A DNA stretch of 10,339 nt from NCBI GenBank assembly GCA_002292895.1, contig DBCE01000143.1, positions 1-10,339 of the forward strand, in the 5' to 3' direction. The position numbers and the translations under genes are program-made. Source of the stretch: Phycisphaerales bacterium UBA966. Its GTDB lineage: Bacteria > Planctomycetota > Phycisphaerae > Phycisphaerales > SM1A02. Below the pieces are notes generated by a model. It was given only the letters and a program-made list of their open reading frames with translations, did not search any database and had not been told where the DNA came from. This document shows positions 6,738 through 10,339 of the stretch, in pieces. Position 1 is the first letter of the stretch. Each line of letters begins with the position of its first letter.

Positions 6738-9700
6738 TCGAAGCAGATCCAGAAGGTACGAATTTCACAACTTGCCAAGGACCTTGGTGTCGACTGGAAG
6801 GACATCAAGACCAAGTGCGAGAGCGAAGGTGTTGTCGACCAGGCCAAGACGGCGTCGAGCACCGTATCGATCGGTCTTGCGGAGACAATCCGCGAGTGGT
6901 TCGGTAACGGTGGCGTTGCCACAGCCACCGCTGTTGAAACAACCGCCAAGGTTGAAGCGCGTCCCAAGCCCGAGCCGCGCACGAAGGCAGTGACGGCGTC
7001 GACCGATTCCGCCGCTGCCACCGATGCCCAAGCGGATGCTCCGCCTGCTGCCAAGGTCAAGAAGGCTCCATCCCGAGCCGCCAAGCCGAGCGCTGATGCA
7101 GCGGCTCCCGTTGCGCCTTCTGCTGACGCAGCAACGCCGTCGGCGCCAGTTGCCAAGGCTTCTGCAGCAACTGCCTCTGCGCCATCAACCGCACCGGCTG
7201 CTCCCGCCGCAGTCGCTACGCCACACGTTGCGAGCGAGACGCCCGCAAAGACCCCTGCCGTTTCGTCCGATGCTGCAAGCAGTGACGCGACGCCATTTGT
7301 GATTCCTGAAGTTCCTGAGCTCGATCTCGCGCCGCGCGTCCCCGGCGAGGACATCTCCGTGGTGACTTCGCCGGAGAGCGTTGCACCGCACACCGTGGTT
7401 GGTGCTCCAGTCAGTCCTGCCGTCATCGGCAAGGCGCATCGGTCAACGAAGCCAGTAGAGGCCGCGCCCGCAGCGGTGGTCAAGCCGCCGGTGCGACACA
7501 CGATTCAACCTGCATCGTCACCGCCGTTGATGAACGTCCCCAAGCGCCCCGAAGTGGTGCGCGCCATTGGTCAGACGCTGACGCCTACCAAGACGGCGCT
7601 TTCGGGCCCGCAGGTCATCCGCGTTGAGCAAGCAGAAGTACTTCCGGTTCCGCGCCCGCGTCCAGCGGGTGGGCCGGGCGGACCAGGATTCGGCGGCAGT
7701 CGATTCGGTGGCGCCGGCGGCGCTGGTGGTGCACGCGGCGCAGGTCGCACCACACCTTCAAGCCGCACTGGTCGTGCAGCTGATCCGCGCGGCCGCGACT
7801 TCGCGGGGAGCGGCGGTTCTGGCACCATCGACAAGGGCGAACGCGATAAGCGATTGGCGGAAGCTTCCGGCTGGATGAAGAACCGTCGTCATAAGACGTC
7901 GGGTGGTTCGCATGGCGGCATGGGCGGCGCTCGCGTTGAGCAAGGTCCACCGAGCGAAGTGCACATCACCGAGCCGATCTCCATCAAGGAACTCTCAGAG
8001 AAGAGCGGCGTGAAGGCCAGCGACATTCTGAAGCAACTCGTTCTGGCCGGTCAAATGGCCACCATCAACGGCAGCATCGAAACCGAGCGCGCCATTGAAA
8101 TCATGATGGGCTATGAGATTGAGCTCATCGTGGAAGAGGCGAAGAGCGTCGGTGACATCATCGAGGAACGATTTACTGCCCGCGTTCGCACGGAAGAGCG
8201 TGCGCGTCCGCCCGTGGTCACCATCCTTGGTCACGTCGACCACGGTAAGACCAGCTTGCTTGACCGCATTCGTAACACCAATGTTGCATCGGGCGAAGCA
8301 GGTGGCATCACCCAGGCGACCAGTGCATTCCAAGTCCCCGTTAAGGCGGGCGACAAGGAGCGCGTGGTGACTTTCATCGATACGCCCGGCCACGAAGCGT
8401 TCACGCAGATGCGCGCTCGCGGCGCACGCGTAACGGACATTGTGGTGCTGGTGGTGGCTGCCGATGACGGCGTCATGCCGCAGACCATTGAGAGCATCAA
8501 CCATTCCAAGGCAGCTGGCGTGCCGATCGTGGTGGCGCTGAACAAGATTGATAAGGCCGAGGCCACTGAAGGCAACATCCAACGCATCTATGGTCAGCTT
8601 GCCGAACACGGTCTGAATCCCGTGGAGTGGGGCGGGGAGACCGAAGTGCTCAAGGTCAGTGCCACCAAGGGCACGGGCATCCAAGAGCTGCTGGAAATGC
8701 TCGACTACGTGGCTGATCTGCGCGACTTCAAGGCTGATGCCAAGGGGCTTGCTCAGGGCACGTGCTTGGAAGCGCAGATGGAAGAGGGTCGCGGCACCGT
8801 TGCGCGCATCATCGTCCAAGAAGGCCAACTCAAGAAGGGCGACTTCATTGTTGTCGGTCGTGCCTACGGGCGCGTGCGCGACATTGTGAACGACCGCGGG
8901 CAACGCATCGAGAGTGCTAGCGCTTCTACTCCAGTAGCAATTTCTGGTTTGGATTTGCTGCCGGATGCAGGCGACAAGTTCTACTGCGTGAAGAGCGTCA
9001 AGGAAGCGGAGCAGGCCGCGCTTGAACGCCGCCGCATTGAGCGTGAGCGCGAATTGGCTGCGCCGAAGATCACCCTTGACAACATCTTTGAACACATGGG
9101 CAAGGGTGGAGTCAAGGAACTTCCACTGGTGGTCAAGGGCGACGTTCAGGGCTCGGTGGAAACGCTTCGCATTGTGCTCGGCAAGATTCGCACCGAAGAG
9201 GTGGCAGTTAGCGTCAAGCATTGCGCCGTGGGCGGAATCAACGAGAGCGATGTTGCGCTTGCTGAAGCCACCAAGGCGATCATCGTTGGCTTCAACGTCA
9301 CATCCAACTCCAAGGCACGCGCACTCGCTGAAGCCAAGGGCATTGAGATGCGTCTCTATGAAGTCATCTATGACCTCACCGATGATGTTGCGAAGGCGGC
9401 ATCTGGTCTGTTGGAGCCAGAACTCAAGCTCGAAGTCATCGGTCATGCCGATGTCCGCGAGGTCTACAAAATCACCAAGGTCGGCGCGATTGCTGGTTGC
9501 TACGTCACCGATGGCGTGGTGGAACGCAACGCGCAGATCCGTGTTACTCGTGGCGGCATCGTCATCGAGAAGGATCGACGTCTGGAGCAGCTCAAGCGCT
9601 TCAAGGACGACGCCAAGGAAGTTCGTTCCGGCAACGAGTGCGGCATGAAGATCGACGGCTACAACGACATCAAGGTCGGCGACGTTCTGGAGTGCTACCG

Positions 9701-9752
9701 CACTGTCAAGGTGCAGCGCAGTCTTGGCGCGATGAGCGGTCGTAAGGATTGA
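6735..9752 (+). CDS. infB: Translation initiation factor IF-2
   Basis: IF2 is the GTPase that brings fMet-tRNA to the 30S subunit and promotes 50S joining. This 1005-residue form is longer than the 890-residue E. coli protein. An N-terminal IF2_N-like helical module (4-55) is followed by an Ala/Pro-rich linker (about 60-260) and a Gly/Arg-rich stretch (about 308-345). A second IF2_N module spans 411-465. The G domain (about 492-660) shows GHVDHGKT (499-506), GGITQ (523-527), DTPGH (549-553), NKID (603-606) and SATKG (642-646). Domain II (about 670-755) and domain III (about 778-880) follow. The C-terminal fMet-tRNA-binding domain IV (about 897-990) begins near KLEVIGHADVREVYKITKVG. Switch I reads ITQATSAFQV instead of the more common ITQHIGAY. 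The gene starts with GTG, 49 bases after nusA, and its stop is seven bases before rbfA. Confidence 0.97.
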   Translation: MSKQIQKVRISQLAKDLGVDWKDIKTKCESEGVVDQAKTASSTVSIGLAETIREWFGNGGVATATAVETTAKVEARPKPEPRTKAVTASTDSAAATDAQADAPPAAKVKKAPSRAAKPSADAAAPVAPSADAATPSAPVAKASAATASAPSTAPAAPAAVATPHVASETPAKTPAVSSDAASSDATPFVIPEVPELDLAPRVPGEDISVVTSPESVAPHTVVGAPVSPAVIGKAHRSTKPVEAAPAAVVKPPVRHTIQPASSPPLMNVPKRPEVVRAIGQTLTPTKTALSGPQVIRVEQAEVLPVPRPRPAGGPGGPGFGGSRFGGAGGAGGARGAGRTTPSSRTGRAADPRGRDFAGSGGSGTIDKGERDKRLAEASGWMKNRRHKTSGGSHGGMGGARVEQGPPSEVHITEPISIKELSEKSGVKASDILKQLVLAGQMATINGSIETERAIEIMMGYEIELIVEEAKSVGDIIEERFTARVRTEERARPPVVTILGHVDHGKTSLLDRIRNTNVASGEAGGITQATSAFQVPVKAGDKERVVTFIDTPGHEAFTQMRARGARVTDIVVLVVAADDGVMPQTIESINHSKAAGVPIVVALNKIDKAEATEGNIQRIYGQLAEHGLNPVEWGGETEVLKVSATKGTGIQELLEMLDYVADLRDFKADAKGLAQGTCLEAQMEEGRGTVARIIVQEGQLKKGDFIVVGRAYGRVRDIVNDRGQRIESASASTPVAISGLDLLPDAGDKFYCVKSVKEAEQAALERRRIERERELAAPKITLDNIFEHMGKGGVKELPLVVKGDVQGSVETLRIVLGKIRTEEVAVSVKHCAVGGINESDVALAEATKAIIVGFNVTSNSKARALAEAKGIEMRLYEVIYDLTDDVAKAASGLLEPELKLEVIGHADVREVYKITKVGAIAGCYVTDGVVERNAQIRVTRGGIVIEKDRRLEQLKRFKDDAKEVRSGNECGMKIDGYNDIKVGDVLECYRTVKVQRSLGAMSGRKD

Positions 9753-9759
9753 AACATTC

Positions 9760-10206
9760 ATGAATCGTGACGAGCATTCACATCACTCAGGCGCCCCGCG
9801 CGCGCCTGGCCACAAAGGCGCGCAGATGGCGAGCCTGATCCAGCGGATCGTCCAAATGGAGATCTTGCGTGGTATCGCCGATCCGCGCATGCGTGGTTTG
9901 GTGACGGTGCTTGGTGTGGATATGGCCGCGGATCTTGAAGAGGCATCGGTGCGCGTCTCGGTGCTCCCGGCGGAGTTTGGGTCCCTGAATATTCAGGCGC
10001 TCAATCATGCCGCTTCGCATTTGCGGCGGACGGTGCTCAAAGAGTCACGTATTCGGCACGCGCCGAAACTGCGCTTTGTGCTTGATGAATCATTGAAGCG
10101 TGCCGCAGAAGTTGAAGCCGCGATGCGCGCCGCAGGTGGCGAGCACGATGGCGACCATGATGGCGATCAAGGACAGCAAGAACTTTCTGAAAAAATGGAT
10201 AACTGA
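9760..10206 (+). CDS. rbfA: Ribosome-binding factor RbfA
   Basis: RbfA is a small KH-fold protein that binds the 30S subunit during late 16S rRNA maturation and is important in the cold. The 148-residue product shows the family pattern: an amphipathic first helix (ASLIQRIVQMEILRGI, 24-39), then DPRM and VTVLGVDMAADLEEASVRVSVLP (48-70), the helix ALNHAASHLRRTVLKES, and the signature APKLRFVLDESLKR. The ATG at 9760 follows AAGGA (9744-9748) by 11 bases, inside the end of infB. A second ATG at 9826 would remove 22 residues, but those residues include the part aligning with the start of E. coli RbfA, so the first start is preferred. Both ends are rich in His and acidic residues (DEHSHH near the start, EHDGDHDGD near the end). 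It is third in the operon and seven bases behind infB. Confidence 0.9.
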   Translation: MNRDEHSHHSGAPRAPGHKGAQMASLIQRIVQMEILRGIADPRMRGLVTVLGVDMAADLEEASVRVSVLPAEFGSLNIQALNHAASHLRRTVLKESRIRHAPKLRFVLDESLKRAAEVEAAMRAAGGEHDGDHDGDQGQQELSEKMDN

Positions 10207-10213
10207 GGAAGCT

Positions 10214-10339
10214 ATGACAGTAAAGATTGAAGCCCCTAACGCCGCGAAGCTCGCGACATTCCTGAAGAAGCACGCCAGTGCCGGCGCTGCGCTGCGCACC
10301 ACGTGCGAGCCTGCTGGAATGGATCTTGTGGATCTCTTT
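10214..10339 (+). CDS. Unidentified protein, N-terminal 42 residues only (3' end outside window)
   Basis: An ATG at 10214, seven bases after the rbfA stop, opens a frame that stays open to the window end. A GAGGA sequence at 10205-10209 overlaps the rbfA stop and leaves a rather short four-base spacing to the ATG. The product begins MTVKIEAPNAAKLATFLKK and continues with an Ala-rich amphipathic stretch and a single Cys. The spacing and strand suggest it belongs to the nusA-infB-rbfA transcript. In other bacteria rbfA is often followed by truB or a DHH-family phosphoesterase gene, but these 42 residues show no motif of either, so I leave the function open. Confidence 0.6.
   Translation, partial: MTVKIEAPNAAKLATFLKKHASAGAALRTTCEPAGMDLVDLF

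Noticed and set aside
6716..7501. 261-codon open frame on the - strand, opposite the start of infB
   Set aside because: It mirrors the Ala/Pro-rich linker of IF2, giving a low-complexity Ala/Gly/Thr product with no family signal. The + strand frame is fixed by its ribosome site and N-terminal match.
7660..7745. Gly-rich repetitive DNA in infB as a possible separate repeat element
   Set aside because: It stays in frame and encodes the Gly/Arg-rich linker found in many long IF2 proteins, so no separate element is needed.
7995..9761. 588-codon open frame on the - strand, opposite infB
   Set aside because: It lies entirely opposite the conserved G domain and C-terminal domains of IF2, which are unmistakable. 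The translated antisense product shows no family motif, and long antisense frames are common opposite GC-rich genes with biased third positions.

Overview
The window looks like part of a GC-rich (by eye about 60%) bacterial chromosome from a Gram-negative-type organism. The evidence for that is a periplasm-facing DsbD, an O-antigen-ligase-like protein and ordinary housekeeping translation genes. A planctomycete, perhaps of the Phycisphaerae, is my best guess from the character of the NusA and IF2 proteins. That placement is an impression and was not tested. I saw no mobile element, CRISPR array, tRNA, rRNA or phage gene.

Region 1 (1-2819, + strand) is the end of a surface-polysaccharide cluster. 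It holds the C-terminal part of a WecA/TagO-type polyprenyl-phosphate sugar-phosphate transferase. An O-antigen ligase/polymerase-like membrane protein overlaps it by 4 bases. The first kind of enzyme starts a lipid-linked glycan, and the second kind polymerises or transfers the finished glycan.

Region 2 (2854-4803, - strand) is a full-length three-domain DsbD. It converges on the polysaccharide genes with only 34 bases between the stop codons. It should carry electrons across the inner membrane to periplasmic thiol proteins, and all six expected redox cysteines are visible.

Region 3 (4804-5359) is a 556-base non-coding stretch. It contains a strong extended -10 sigma70-type promoter (GCGACA, 17 bases, TGCTATAAT) reading rightwards, then a leader of about 415 bases before nusA. 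The leader holds several clear inverted repeats, one of them a 13-bp hairpin followed by a T-rich run that looks like an attenuator. This is the most interesting part of the window.

Region 4 (5360 to the end, + strand) is the transcription/translation operon nusA - infB - rbfA, followed by an unidentified gene cut off by the window end. Gaps are 49, 7 and 7 bases, so it is very probably one transcript. NusA (elongation, termination and antitermination), IF2 (initiator tRNA and subunit joining) and RbfA (30S maturation) form the classical bacterial operon. No rimP lies immediately before nusA and no ylxR or L7Ae-like gene lies between nusA and infB, although those occur at these positions in many other bacteria.
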